Assembly (NCBI GenBank): GCA_028678965.1
Contig: JAJRCM010000170.1
Location: 1 to 6,279, forward strand
DNA length: 6,279 bases
Direction of reading: 5' to 3'
Source of the DNA: Methanomicrobiales archaeon
GTDB taxonomy: Archaea; Halobacteriota; Methanomicrobia; Methanomicrobiales; JACTUA01
Notes under the pieces: generated by a model
Databases searched by the model: none
What the model was told of the DNA's origin: nothing
Seen by the model: only the letters and a program-made list of their open reading frames with translations
In this document: piece after piece, positions 1-6,073 of the stretch
Layout of the letters: every line of letters begins with the position of its first letter
Position numbering within the stretch: the first letter of the stretch is position 1
Made by a program: the position numbers and the translations under genes

Positions 1-426
1 ACACCCAATTACCCGGGCATTGCTTCGCTCTATGCAGGAGTCCGGTTCATCAATGCCATTGGCTGTGATAAAATTGAACGTAAAGGGAAGGAACTTTCGG
101 AATATTTCATTCGGGAACTAAAACACATACCGGGCATCACCATCTACAATGACTCCCCAGATCTCCCGGTTGTGTCTTTCAATATCACTGGCATAGAAAA
201 CGATGAGGCTGGATTCATCCTCTCTCGAGCATACCAGGTGATCACGAGAACCGGGCAACATTGCGCCCCGCTCGTCCACAAGCGTATCGATGGCGGTGTT
301 GGATGCATCCGGGCAAGTTTCTCGTGGTTCAATTCCCTTGATGAATGCATCAGGGCAGCAGATGCAATCCGTGAGGTGGCGCAGAGTGCGGATACTCAAA
401 TCCATTCAGACAAAAGTCTGCGTTGA
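1..426 (+). CDS. Cysteine desulfurase-like class V aminotransferase (5'-truncated by the window)
   Basis: The reading frame is open from base 1 to the TGA at 424-426 and gives the last 141 residues of a PLP-dependent class V aminotransferase-fold enzyme. The fragment starts TPNYPGIASLYAGVRFI, the region after the PLP lysine that typically reads GTPN-PGI in this family. The loop RTGQHCAPLVHK follows, with the cysteine at fragment residue 88 (codon 262-264). In SufS/CsdA-type cysteine desulfurases the cysteine of RTG-HC carries the persulfide taken from L-cysteine. The ending (GCIRASFSWFNSLDECIRAADAI) matches the usual VR-S--yFNt-eEid tail. The likely role is releasing sulfur (or selenium) from cysteine (selenocysteine) for Fe-S clusters or thiolated cofactors in the cytoplasm. 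The PLP lysine and start lie outside the window, so the exact subfamily is open; the HCAPLVHK wording resembles the short 'cysteine desulfurase family protein' group more than classical SufS. Confidence 0.9.
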   Translation, partial: TPNYPGIASLYAGVRFINAIGCDKIERKGKELSEYFIRELKHIPGITIYNDSPDLPVVSFNITGIENDEAGFILSRAYQVITRTGQHCAPLVHKRIDGGVGCIRASFSWFNSLDECIRAADAIREVAQSADTQIHSDKSLR

Positions 427-436
427 TGGTTCGCTG

Positions 437-769
437 ATGAAAGAGTATGTGCTCGACGAGCCGCTGACCGAAGGATTCCTGAAATTTCTGGAACAGTTCG
501 GCACGGTCAGGTTCCTCGAACAGCTGAAGAAACCATATTTCTCCTTTGAGAAAGAGCACTTCATCTCTATCAAGGGGTTTGTTAATGACTGTAATGTCGA
601 AGTACGGTACAAAAAAGAGTTTCAGGACCTGGTTGCGGACTATTTTCATCTCCTTCTGTATTATGAGCGTCAGGGGGATTCAGGTATCTCCGTATTGAAA
701 AGGCATGAGGATACAATATGGAGAAAGATTAAATTCCGATTGGATACCTTGCAAGAGAACAGCAGGTAA
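437..769 (+). CDS. Uncharacterised 110-residue protein, probably co-transcribed with the desulfurase
   Basis: I do not recognise a named family. The ATG at 437 lies 10 bases after the desulfurase stop and gives 110 residues starting MKEYVLDEPL. The open frame extends upstream to 290, but that part overlaps the conserved end of the desulfurase in another frame, so the ATG at 437 is the sensible start. No strong ribosome binding site is visible, which suits translational coupling. The protein is soluble, mixed alpha/beta and rich in aromatic residues and Lys/Glu (KKPYFSFEKEHFISIKGF at about 31-48). It has one cysteine (about 52), no signal peptide and no membrane segment. The FEKEHF-SIKGF stretch followed by EVRYKKEFQDLVADYFHLLLYY looks like a small conserved cytosolic domain. 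Position suggests a role linked to the desulfurase, perhaps as an accessory or sulfur-relay partner, but no sequence motif proves it. Confidence 0.72.
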   Translation: MKEYVLDEPLTEGFLKFLEQFGTVRFLEQLKKPYFSFEKEHFISIKGFVNDCNVEVRYKKEFQDLVADYFHLLLYYERQGDSGISVLKRHEDTIWRKIKFRLDTLQENSR

Positions 770-774
770 TCCCG

Positions 775-906
775 TTGTCCTATATCTTCGATTATTATTA
801 TTTTGACAGCTGGCGGGAGGGACGGTGGGAGCGCCGGTACTGGTATTGTCTGTTTGAAGTCGAAGAAAAGGGAAATGATCCTATTAGGTTATTGCGCCAT
901 ATATAA
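775..906 (+). pseudogene. Decayed relic of a small zinc-ribbon gene (left copy)
   Basis: From 811 the frame reads WREGRWERRYWYCLFEVEEKGN and runs to the TAA at 904-906. This is nearly the same as WREGLWECQYCYCLFEVEEDRK in the second copy near 6005-6070. About 80% of bases match over 70 positions, counted by eye. In this copy the second zinc knuckle is ruined: the codons matching the two knuckle cysteines read CGC (Arg) and TGG (Trp). The region matching the first knuckle is recognisable only in another frame (TGT CCT ATA TCT TCG at 776-790, CP-I-S-S) and has lost its second cysteine. With three of four metal ligands gone or out of frame, it is best read as a pseudogene. An alternative is a short diverged protein started at the TTG at 775, which I think less likely. 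Left and right limits are approximate. Confidence 0.55.
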
Positions 907-910
907 TTAA

Positions 911-924
911 ATTTTTTAAAAAAT
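911..924. terminator. A/T palindrome, possible bidirectional T-tract terminator
   Basis: ATTTTTTAAAAAAT is a perfect 14-base palindrome with a run of six T on each strand. Archaeal transcription commonly ends at T-runs, so this could stop plus-strand transcripts from the left-end genes and minus-strand transcripts leaving the ABC operon, whose last gene ends at 1038. There is no GC-rich stem. The rest of 925-1037 holds no gene that I can see. Confidence 0.4.
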
Positions 925-1037
925 CCCACTGATTTGCCTACGGAATATTCCTATTAAAATTAAAACTCTTCCAACGAGCCATCCGATAATAAATAATGCA
1001 TTTTATGTACTTCTGAGAAAAATGCCAGGGGTGGATC

Positions 1038-1715
1038 TCATCTCCCCCCATTCACCATCTTACCATCTTTCAGACGCACAATGCGATCAAAATACTCTTT
1101 ATGCCAGTCCTCATGGGACACCATGACGATGGTCTGCTGCATCTCCTGGTTAATCTGCTTGAAGAGATCCAGTACCATCCGCGAATTCTCGGTGTCCAGG
1201 TTCGCACAGGGTTCATCCGCAAAGAGGATATCTGGAGTATTCACTATCGCCCGAGCGATAGCGACCCGTTGCTGTTGTCCACCTGAAAGCTCACTCTGGA
1301 GATGATCCCTTCGATCCCATAACCCGATCTTATGCAGGATATCTCTGGTTGCCGCAATATAGTCCTTCTCTTCCCGGTCCGTACGGAGCATCGCTGGTAG
1401 ACAGATATTCTCCTTGACAGTAAGTTCTGGGACAAGGGCATAATCCTGGAAGACATAGCCGAGTTTATAGAGGCGGAACATAGTTCGCTCCCAGTCAGTG
1501 AGCCGGCTCACATCAATCCCCTCGATCTGTATCGAACCACTGGTGGGATCGTCAAGCAGGCCGAGCAGGTGCAGGAGGGTAGATTTCCCGCTCCCACTGG
1601 GGCCCATGATACCGATGAATTCTCCCTTGTCGATGGTCAGGCTTACACCGTCAAGGGCTTTCACTTCGACCTGCCCCATCTGGTAGATCTTGCGCAGATC
1701 CTGAATTTCGATCAT
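1038..1715 (-). CDS. ABC transporter ATPase, LolD/MacB type
   Basis: This 225-residue cytoplasmic ATPase should power the permease encoded just upstream. All ABC signatures are present: Walker A GPSGSGKST (about 38-46), Q-loop glutamine in VFQDYALVPELTV (about 90), signature LSGGQQQR (about 143-150), Walker B ILFADE (about 163-168) with the catalytic glutamate, D-loop ANLD (about 171-174) and the switch histidine in VSHED (about 201). The opening MIEIQDLRKIYQMGQVEVKALDGVSL and the length match the LolD/MacB/FtsE-like family that pairs with FtsX-type permeases. The frame is open up to 1829, but that extension overlaps the permease gene; the ATG at 1715 sits 4 bases after the permease stop, with GGGTG just before it as ribosome binding site. 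The ATPase is therefore translationally coupled and last in the operon. Its domain set is complete and it looks functional. The substrate is unknown. Confidence 0.95.
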   Translation of the reverse strand: MIEIQDLRKIYQMGQVEVKALDGVSLTIDKGEFIGIMGPSGSGKSTLLHLLGLLDDPTSGSIQIEGIDVSRLTDWERTMFRLYKLGYVFQDYALVPELTVKENICLPAMLRTDREEKDYIAATRDILHKIGLWDRRDHLQSELSGGQQQRVAIARAIVNTPDILFADEPCANLDTENSRMVLDLFKQINQEMQQTIVMVSHEDWHKEYFDRIVRLKDGKMVNGGR

Positions 1716-1719
1716 GTGC

Positions 1720-2934
1720 TCACACCCTGATGACATTCTGGATATTCTCCCGAGCAACTCTCCAGGCAGGCAAGTATCCGGATACCACCGATGCGGCAAA
1801 GAGGATAATGCCATTGAACGCCAGATCAAGAGGGGTTACATAGGGAGTCGCGGAGAATTCCGGGGTTACCATTGGATAATAGGTCATATACACCACGATC
1901 AAGCCGGTGAAGAGGAAACCCACCAGGATTCCTGCAAGGGAGAGAATGATCACCTGGAGACCGTAACTGTGCATGATCACCGATTTCTCCACCCCAATTG
2001 CCTTGAGTATCCCTATCTGTCTGCGGTTATTGAGGGTCTTGATCATGATTACGATGAAAAGTACCACGATAGCGATAACGAGACTGACGAGCATGGATAT
2101 GAGTCCAATGATGGAGAAACTTGCCAGGGCCCGTCCGATACCCTTGTTCAAAAGATCCTCCGTGGTCTGTACTTTCTCCCGTAACCCGTACTGCAGGATC
2201 TCATTCTTCACAAATGTCTCGGAATAGTCTGGCTTGACCCGGACGGTGATATAGGGTGCGTAGTCCAGAGGTTCTCCCACCACTTCTTCCATATCTTCCC
2301 AGGTGACGATCACCCGGTTGTCCATCTCAAAGTTGCCGGTCCGAAAGATCCCCTTGACACGGTATTCTTTCTGGAAGCCATTGCCGAACTCGACAAGAAT
2401 AGAATCCCCGACTCGCACGCCCCCCAAGGAAGGATTGAACTCATCTTCTTCCGGAATATTGGGGGAGCCGGCCACCAATTCGCCGATGATCGCTTCTCCT
2501 TTATCGCCATCGCCGAGGTAGCTGCCAGCGATCATGGTGGTATAGAGAGGGGATACATATTTCTCCTCCCTCGGTCGTATCGCGTGGATGGTTGTTCCGA
2601 GCAATCTTCCCCTGAATTTCAGAGTCGCCCCCATCTGATAGTGCGGCGTAGCTCTCTCGACACCCGGCATGCCATTGACCTGGGCAAGGGTGGTATCGAG
2701 GTCGGAGATGTACTGATCTCCTTTGGCTGGCTCGATCAGGATATTGGAGGTCTGGTAGGCCACAATCTGCTCTTTAATATCCACCCCAATACCGCTCATC
2801 AAGGCAGGGAAGAACATCATATTGGTGAAGACCATACTGATGATGAGTACGTTGAGGAGCATGCTGGACCGGTTGCCCCGCACGAGGGAGCGCCATGCAA
2901 GGAACAGGGCAACTCTCAACTCTTTTTTAGCCAT
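1720..2934 (-). CDS. FtsX/MacB-type ABC transporter permease
   Basis: This 404-residue membrane protein has the layout of the MacB/LolC/LolE/FtsX family. One TM helix lies near the N-terminus (about 24-46), then a large extracytoplasmic domain of about 225 residues (MacB-PCD-like, about 50-270), then three TM helices (about 274-298, 323-350 and 372-389). The cytoplasmic loop NNRRQIGILKAIGVEKS (about 302-318) is the conserved segment between TM2 and TM3 that contacts the ATPase in this family. The C-terminus, LPAWRVARENIQNVIRV, also matches family endings. The ATG at 2934 has a GGAG 7 bases upstream (2942-2945 on the plus strand). The start overlaps the end of the exported-protein gene by 19 bases, and the stop is 4 bases before the ATPase start. 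Such permeases act as mechanotransmission or lipid/lipoprotein/efflux machines rather than simple channels. In an archaeon the target would be an envelope component, a secreted peptide or a membrane-bound partner. It is intact. Confidence 0.93.
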   Translation of the reverse strand: MAKKELRVALFLAWRSLVRGNRSSMLLNVLIISMVFTNMMFFPALMSGIGVDIKEQIVAYQTSNILIEPAKGDQYISDLDTTLAQVNGMPGVERATPHYQMGATLKFRGRLLGTTIHAIRPREEKYVSPLYTTMIAGSYLGDGDKGEAIIGELVAGSPNIPEEDEFNPSLGGVRVGDSILVEFGNGFQKEYRVKGIFRTGNFEMDNRVIVTWEDMEEVVGEPLDYAPYITVRVKPDYSETFVKNEILQYGLREKVQTTEDLLNKGIGRALASFSIIGLISMLVSLVIAIVVLFIVIMIKTLNNRRQIGILKAIGVEKSVIMHSYGLQVIILSLAGILVGFLFTGLIVVYMTYYPMVTPEFSATPYVTPLDLAFNGIILFAASVVSGYLPAWRVARENIQNVIRV

Positions 2935-4232
2935 GGAAGTGCTCCAGAACCATTCTTTCTTGGAAGATACCAGTAGCGGTATCCAAGGAATCCCCCAATG
3001 AGGAAAATTCCTCCCAGCGGCAGCATGATTCCCGCCCCCTCACTGGGAAGAACCCGGATCGACATGGTGCGGGTGAGGGTGTGCGAACCAGTGTCGTCAA
3101 CATACGCAATGGTGATATTATAGGAGTATGTTCCACCCTTTCCCCCATCCAACATGAAGATCGCTGGAGCATCGTTGCCTGGCTTGATCTTTCCGATGAA
3201 CGCTTGACGGGTCCCGGTCATGGGCAGATCTACAGTTGCTGCCACCTGTTTTGCTTCCCCGGTCCCGGTGTTCTCAATACGGATGGCAAGATCGAAGGGT
3301 TGGCCTTCTGCCACCCTGCGGGGACTAGTATCCACAGATACAAATCCCAGCTCTGCCTGACCTTCGAACTGGATATCAATCGAGGTGGTCCGTTCATAGA
3401 CCTCGCCATCCACGCCGGTATAGTCAAGGGTTACGGGAATGCGTGCCAGTCCAGAACTGGTTTTTCTATCAGAGACCAGGATCAGATCGACACTCTTCTG
3501 CTGACCCCCGCTAATCATCCCAAGGTGATACAGATCGGTGTTCCGGGGAGCGATCGTTGTGCTAGCGTTCTCAATCCGCACGGTCACCTCATCGGCGAGG
3601 AGCTGGCCATCATTCCTCACATTAAGCCTCACTGGAATTTCATCGCCCGGCTGCACAGAATCAGGAATAGAACTGGTCAGGATCAGGATCGCCTGTCTCT
3701 GGACACCGATGGTGGAATTCACGTTGACCGGTACCGGGAATCGCACATTGGTGCCATCCGGGATGTAGATCCACACTTCGGGGAAGTACATACCGCTCTT
3801 TGCAGGTGCCCGGATTAGAAAGGTAAGCTGCATCGACTGGCCGGGACCCAGAGCACCGACATGATCGTATGTTCCCTCGATCACTTCTAGACCATTGCCG
3901 AACATACTCACCGTATCAAAAATCACGGAAATGTCTCTAATCCGTGAGGTAGTAGTAGAACCGGTATAGCCATTATTCACCGAGGTTTCTGTCATGCTCG
4001 CACTGGTTGCGGTATTTTGCATCACGATGGTAATCATCCCCTGTTCTCCCGGGAGGAGCACGGTCGGGGTGACTTGGTAACTCGCGATGGTAATGGTTGG
4101 ATCACCGGCCGCCGCTGTCACTGCGGGAGAAAGTGCCGCCAGTATGCACGGTACTATCAGCAAAAGCAGTAGCCTGTTCATCCGCATGCCACACTGTGTA
4201 TTCTTGTGTTGCCTCTGTTCTGTCATACGCAT
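2916..4232 (-). CDS. Exported, membrane-anchored CARDB/Ig-like protein, first gene of the ABC operon
   Basis: This is a 438-residue envelope protein. It has a signal peptide (MRMNRLLLLLIVPCILAALSP, about 16-36), three beta-rich repeats (about 45-172, 177-289 and 294-394), one TM helix (about 400-420) and a short basic tail. The repeats show the wording of CARDB/NEW1-like Ig-fold domains, for example QPGDEIPVRLNVRNDGQLLADEV and AEGQPFDLAIRIENTGTGEAKQV. Several Asn-X-Ser/Thr sites (VNST, ENAS, YNIT) could be glycosylated outside the cell. The fold suits an adaptor, receptor or scaffold for the permease encoded next, whose start overlaps this gene. The ATG at 4232 fits the TATA element at 4273-4281, leaving a leader of roughly 18 bases. 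ATGs at 4226, 4187 or 4181 are also possible, and the latter two would give a cleaner signal peptide. No enzyme motif is visible and the ligand is unknown. Confidence 0.85.
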   Translation of the reverse strand: MRMTEQRQHKNTQCGMRMNRLLLLLIVPCILAALSPAVTAAAGDPTITIASYQVTPTVLLPGEQGMITIVMQNTATSASMTETSVNNGYTGSTTTSRIRDISVIFDTVSMFGNGLEVIEGTYDHVGALGPGQSMQLTFLIRAPAKSGMYFPEVWIYIPDGTNVRFPVPVNVNSTIGVQRQAILILTSSIPDSVQPGDEIPVRLNVRNDGQLLADEVTVRIENASTTIAPRNTDLYHLGMISGGQQKSVDLILVSDRKTSSGLARIPVTLDYTGVDGEVYERTTSIDIQFEGQAELGFVSVDTSPRRVAEGQPFDLAIRIENTGTGEAKQVAATVDLPMTGTRQAFIGKIKPGNDAPAIFMLDGGKGGTYSYNITIAYVDDTGSHTLTRTMSIRVLPSEGAGIMLPLGGIFLIGGFLGYRYWYLPRKNGSGALPWLKKS

Positions 4233-4272
4233 TATCCCAATTCTTTATGACTTCTCAGGTAATTCATAATAG

Positions 4273-4281
4273 TATATAAAT
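4273..4281 (-). promoter_or_regulatory. TATA-box candidate for the ABC operon
   Basis: Read on the minus strand this is ATTTATATA, close to the archaeal TATA consensus. With the usual spacing of about 25 bases it would place the transcription start near 4250, some 18 bases before the ATG at 4232. No other element upstream of the operon is as good. The B-recognition element is not obvious because the flank is uniformly A/T-rich. Confidence 0.6.
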
Positions 4282-4288
4282 ATTATCT

Positions 4289-4340
4289 ACTTGTATAATA
4301 GTCTTATATCATAATCTTATATGATAATCTTGCATCATAA
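4289..4340 (+). repeat. Tandem 13-bp repeats in the divergent control region
   Basis: Three 13-base units lie end to end: TCTTATATCATAA (4302-4314), TCTTATATGATAA (4315-4327) and TCTTGCATCATAA (4328-4340). A weaker unit, ACTTGTATAATAG (4289-4301), matches the first at about 9 of 13 positions and keeps the spacing. The alternating ATCAT/ATGAT cores also make short inverted pairs (TATCAT 4307-4312 with ATGATA 4321-4326; ATGAT 4321-4325 with ATCAT 4334-4338). The block lies upstream of the TATA box of the minus-strand operon and just left of the 18-bp palindrome, so it may be a multi-site binding region for a regulator. The TTATAT inside the second unit could also act as a plus-strand TATA box. 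Confidence 0.65.
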
Positions 4341-4342
4341 AC

Positions 4343-4360
4343 TTTTATTACGTAATAAAA
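4343..4360 (+). promoter_or_regulatory. Perfect 18-bp palindrome, operator candidate before the wHTH-PAS gene
   Basis: TTTTATTACGTAATAAAA equals its own reverse complement over all 18 bases and ends 18 bases before the ATG at 4379. A plus-strand TATA box is either TTATAT at 4317-4322, placing the transcription start inside the palindrome, or TTTTATTA within the palindrome itself. In both cases a dimeric protein bound here would block or modulate transcription of the PAS gene. The encoded winged-HTH protein is the obvious candidate ligand by autoregulation, which is inference. A T-run and A-run around ACGT would form only a weak RNA hairpin, so a DNA site is the more likely role. Confidence 0.6.
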
Positions 4361-4371
4361 CACATAAGATC

Positions 4372-4376
4372 GGTGA
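4372..4376 (+). promoter_or_regulatory. Ribosome binding site that decides the PAS gene start
   Basis: GGTGA matches the 3' end of archaeal 16S rRNA and precedes the ATG at 4379 by 2 bases. The upstream in-frame GTG at 4373 is part of this motif, so the ATG is preferred as start. Confidence 0.55.
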
Positions 4377-4378
4377 AT

Positions 4379-5680
4379 ATGGTGTCTAGTAAGGTACAGG
4401 AAGACTTTACCCACATCAAAAAGATCCTGCAGGAAAATCCGCAGGGAATGACCATCACCGACCTGGCCAAGATCCTCGAGCGGACGAAGAACACGGTCGG
4501 AAGGTATATGGGTATTCTGCATGCTTCCGGGCAGGTGGAGATACGGTGTTGTGGGACGGCGAAGATCTTCTCCTTATCGCAGCGGGTTCCCGTTGCGACC
4601 ATGCTCAAACATACCCGGGACCTGATGATCGTACTCGATAAAGATCTGCGAATTCTTGATATCAACGAACCCTTTCTCTCCCTTCTCAACAAGTCCCGGG
4701 AGGAGGTGATCGGTAGCAACATCGAATACCTGTCTCTCGCTGATCTTTCTGTCCAGGAGCTCATCGGGAGCCTTGCCACCGCCATTAGGGAGAAGAAGAT
4801 GCCGGAGGATCTCTCCATCAGCAATGAGACGGAGCACTTTTTCAAGGCACGGATCCTCGAGACGCTGTTTGAAGATGAGAGCACGGGATTTACAGTAATT
4901 CTTATCGATCTCACCGAGCACAAACGGATGGACGAGCAGTTGCAGGCCAGTGAGAGACGGTTCCGGGACCTGGTCAATCTGCTTCCCCAGCCGGTCTTTG
5001 AGGCCGATGCGGACGGAACTCTCCTTTTTGCTAACCGGCAGGCGTACCTCACCCTGGGGTATGCACCTGAGGAGCTGTCGGGCAGGATCCAGGTGCTCGA
5101 CATGATCGCACCCGAAGATCGGGAGAGGGCGCAGAAGAGCATCGCACGTATGCTCCGCGAGGGGATGCAGGGGAAGGAGGAGTACACCGCCCTGCGCAAG
5201 GACGGGAGCCGTTTTCCCATCGTTAACTATTCTGCACCCCTCTACGAGGGAGACCGGATCGTGGGATTCCGAGGGATTGTCATCGATCTCACCCCTCAGA
5301 AAGAGGTGGAAGCGGCGCTGCGCAGAGAACGTGACTTCATCGATGCGATCCTCCACGTCCTGAATGCCCTAGTGCTGGTGCTTGACCGGGAGGGGAAGGT
5401 GGTGAGATTCAACCATGCCTGTGAGGTTCTTACCGGGTATACCGAAGAAGAGGTGAAGGGGCGTCCATTCTGGGACATATTCCTAATTCCCGAGGAAGCT
5501 GATGAGGTGAAGAAGGTCTTTGCCACGCTCGTGGGGGGTGCCACCACCCTGCAGCACAGCAACTACTGGGTGACCAGGAACGGTAAACGGATATACATCC
5601 AGTGGTCCAATATGATCCTCCGTGATGAGAAAGGTATGGTCACCAACGTGATCAGCACCGGCCTTGTACAGACCAGCTAA
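4379..5680 (+). CDS. Winged-HTH protein with three PAS domains, a one-component sensor-regulator
   Basis: The 433-residue cytosolic protein combines a DNA-binding domain with sensory PAS repeats. Residues about 5-68 form a winged helix (ILQENPQGMTITDLAKILERTKNTVGRYMGILHASGQVEIRCCGTAKIFSLS), with a recognition helix around ERTKNTVGRYMGILH and a wing ending KIFSLS. PAS1 spans about 75-180 (DLMIVLDKDLRILDINEPFLSLL up to VILIDLTEHKR). PAS2 spans about 192-308 (SERRFRDLVNLLPQPVFEADADGTLLFANRQA, with the PAC ending GFRGIVIDLTPQKE). PAS3 spans about 316-430 (ERDFIDAILHVLNALVLVLDREGKVVRFNHAC up to VTNVISTGLVQ). Short amphipathic linkers join them. The protein stops right after PAS3, with no His-kinase, GGDEF or receiver domain and no TM helix, so output is probably through the HTH. 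The ligands (heme, flavin, small molecules) cannot be told. It is transcribed away from the ABC operon across a 146-base region with operator-like sites. Its function as local regulator is inferred. Confidence 0.9.
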   Translation: MVSSKVQEDFTHIKKILQENPQGMTITDLAKILERTKNTVGRYMGILHASGQVEIRCCGTAKIFSLSQRVPVATMLKHTRDLMIVLDKDLRILDINEPFLSLLNKSREEVIGSNIEYLSLADLSVQELIGSLATAIREKKMPEDLSISNETEHFFKARILETLFEDESTGFTVILIDLTEHKRMDEQLQASERRFRDLVNLLPQPVFEADADGTLLFANRQAYLTLGYAPEELSGRIQVLDMIAPEDRERAQKSIARMLREGMQGKEEYTALRKDGSRFPIVNYSAPLYEGDRIVGFRGIVIDLTPQKEVEAALRRERDFIDAILHVLNALVLVLDREGKVVRFNHACEVLTGYTEEEVKGRPFWDIFLIPEEADEVKKVFATLVGGATTLQHSNYWVTRNGKRIYIQWSNMILRDEKGMVTNVISTGLVQTS

Positions 5681-5732
5681 CGCACACTGAAACCCATGAG
5701 AACCACGCACATAGCTCCTCCTCATCTTCCGT

Positions 5733-5777
5733 CCACCGCATGATGCGAACGGGCATGGTGGTGCGGGTTGTTTTTTT
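5733..5777 (+). terminator. T-tract terminator after the PAS gene, with a weak upstream hairpin
   Basis: TTGTTTTTTT at 5768-5777 is the longest T-run downstream of the PAS stop at 5680 and is a good archaeal terminator. Before it, CCGCA (5736-5740) can pair with TGCGG (5762-5766), or CCACC (5733-5737) with GGTGG (5757-5761). Loops of about 20 bases make either stem weak. Confidence 0.6.
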
Positions 5778-5787
5778 GGGATTAAGT

Positions 5788-5799
5788 ATTGTATACAAT
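5788..5799. promoter_or_regulatory. 12-bp palindrome in gene-free DNA
   Basis: ATTGTATACAAT is a perfect inverted repeat in the A/T-rich gap between the PAS-gene terminator and the right-hand zinc-ribbon pseudogene. It could be an operator or TATA-overlapping site for the downstream gene, but it lies more than 100 bases upstream of any start and short A/T palindromes arise by chance. I see no gene in 5778-5905. Confidence 0.25.
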
Positions 5800-5905
5800 T
5801 CTGTGCTATCTTAAAAGGTTCAGTTTGATATTAAGATACATTTTCAAACGATACGCAAAAATATGAGAAGTGAACTTGGCGTTTAACTACCCCACCGAAT
5901 ATTCA

Positions 5906-5963
5906 TGGAGGTATTTTATTCTTGCCATCCCTCTCTCTCTCCATCATGTATCCATCTGAATAG
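5906..5963 (+). other. Ribosome binding site leading into a 13-codon ORF upstream of the zinc-ribbon pseudogene
   Basis: GGAGGT at 5907-5912 is one of the strongest ribosome binding sites in the window. TTG at 5922 opens a 13-codon frame (MPSLSLSIMYPSE) containing a CT dinucleotide run (about 5930-5941), ending at TAG 5961-5963. The zinc-ribbon frame continues in phase immediately after this TAG. The site may be a leader ORF, or the original start region of the zinc-ribbon gene now cut off by a nonsense codon, for example from an ATG at 5946. Confidence 0.35.
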
Positions 5964-6073
5964 TTGAAGTGCCCTGGCTGCGGTTCGAAATGGATCTATG
6001 AGGATGGCGGGAAGGGCTGTGGGAGTGCCAGTATTGCTATTGCTTGTTTGAGGTGGAGGAAGACAGGAAATGA
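5964..6073 (+). pseudogene. Frameshifted small zinc-ribbon gene (right copy)
   Basis: From TTG 5964 the frame reads LKCPGCGSKWIYED, a typical first zinc knuckle (CPxC, cysteines at codons 5970 and 5979). After about 6004 the sense moves to another frame: WREGLWECQYCYCLFEVEEDRK, ending at TGA 6071-6073. It carries the second knuckle, with cysteines at 6026 and 6035 and a further one at 6041. Joining the two frames needs one extra base near 6004, and the left copy (GACAGCTGG at 805-813 against GAGGATGG here) supports a one-base deletion. The intact product would be about 36-37 residues with four zinc-binding cysteines, like the tiny zinc-ribbon proteins common in archaea. As it stands the original frame runs on past the shift to 6149 as a meaningless tail. 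A sequencing error could also explain the shift. Confidence 0.6.

Noticed and set aside
290..436. Upstream extension of the 110-residue protein
   Set aside because: It overlaps the conserved C-terminal part of the desulfurase in another frame and adds no recognisable sequence.
1716..1829. N-terminal extension of the ATPase to 263 residues
   Set aside because: The ABC domain starts at MIEIQDLRK; the extension overlaps the permease gene and is unlike any ABC N-terminus.
3081..3818. Plus-strand frame of 245 codons opposite the exported-protein gene
   Set aside because: It shows no family-like sequence, and the opposite strand has a signal peptide, CARDB-like repeats and a TM anchor in correct order.
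4289..4340. CRISPR-like repeat array
   Set aside because: The 13-base units are directly tandem with no spacers, and no cas genes are present.
4348..5220. Long minus-strand frame of 290 codons opposite the PAS gene, and a second one at 4574-5356
   Set aside because: Both are antisense to a well-supported PAS gene, are rich in Arg/Ser or lack domain wording, and arise from the high GC third positions of the real gene.
5961..5963. TAG read as pyrrolysine to fuse the 13-codon ORF to the zinc ribbon
   Set aside because: No pyrrolysine genes are visible, the downstream frame is broken anyway, and a nonsense or normal stop is simpler.
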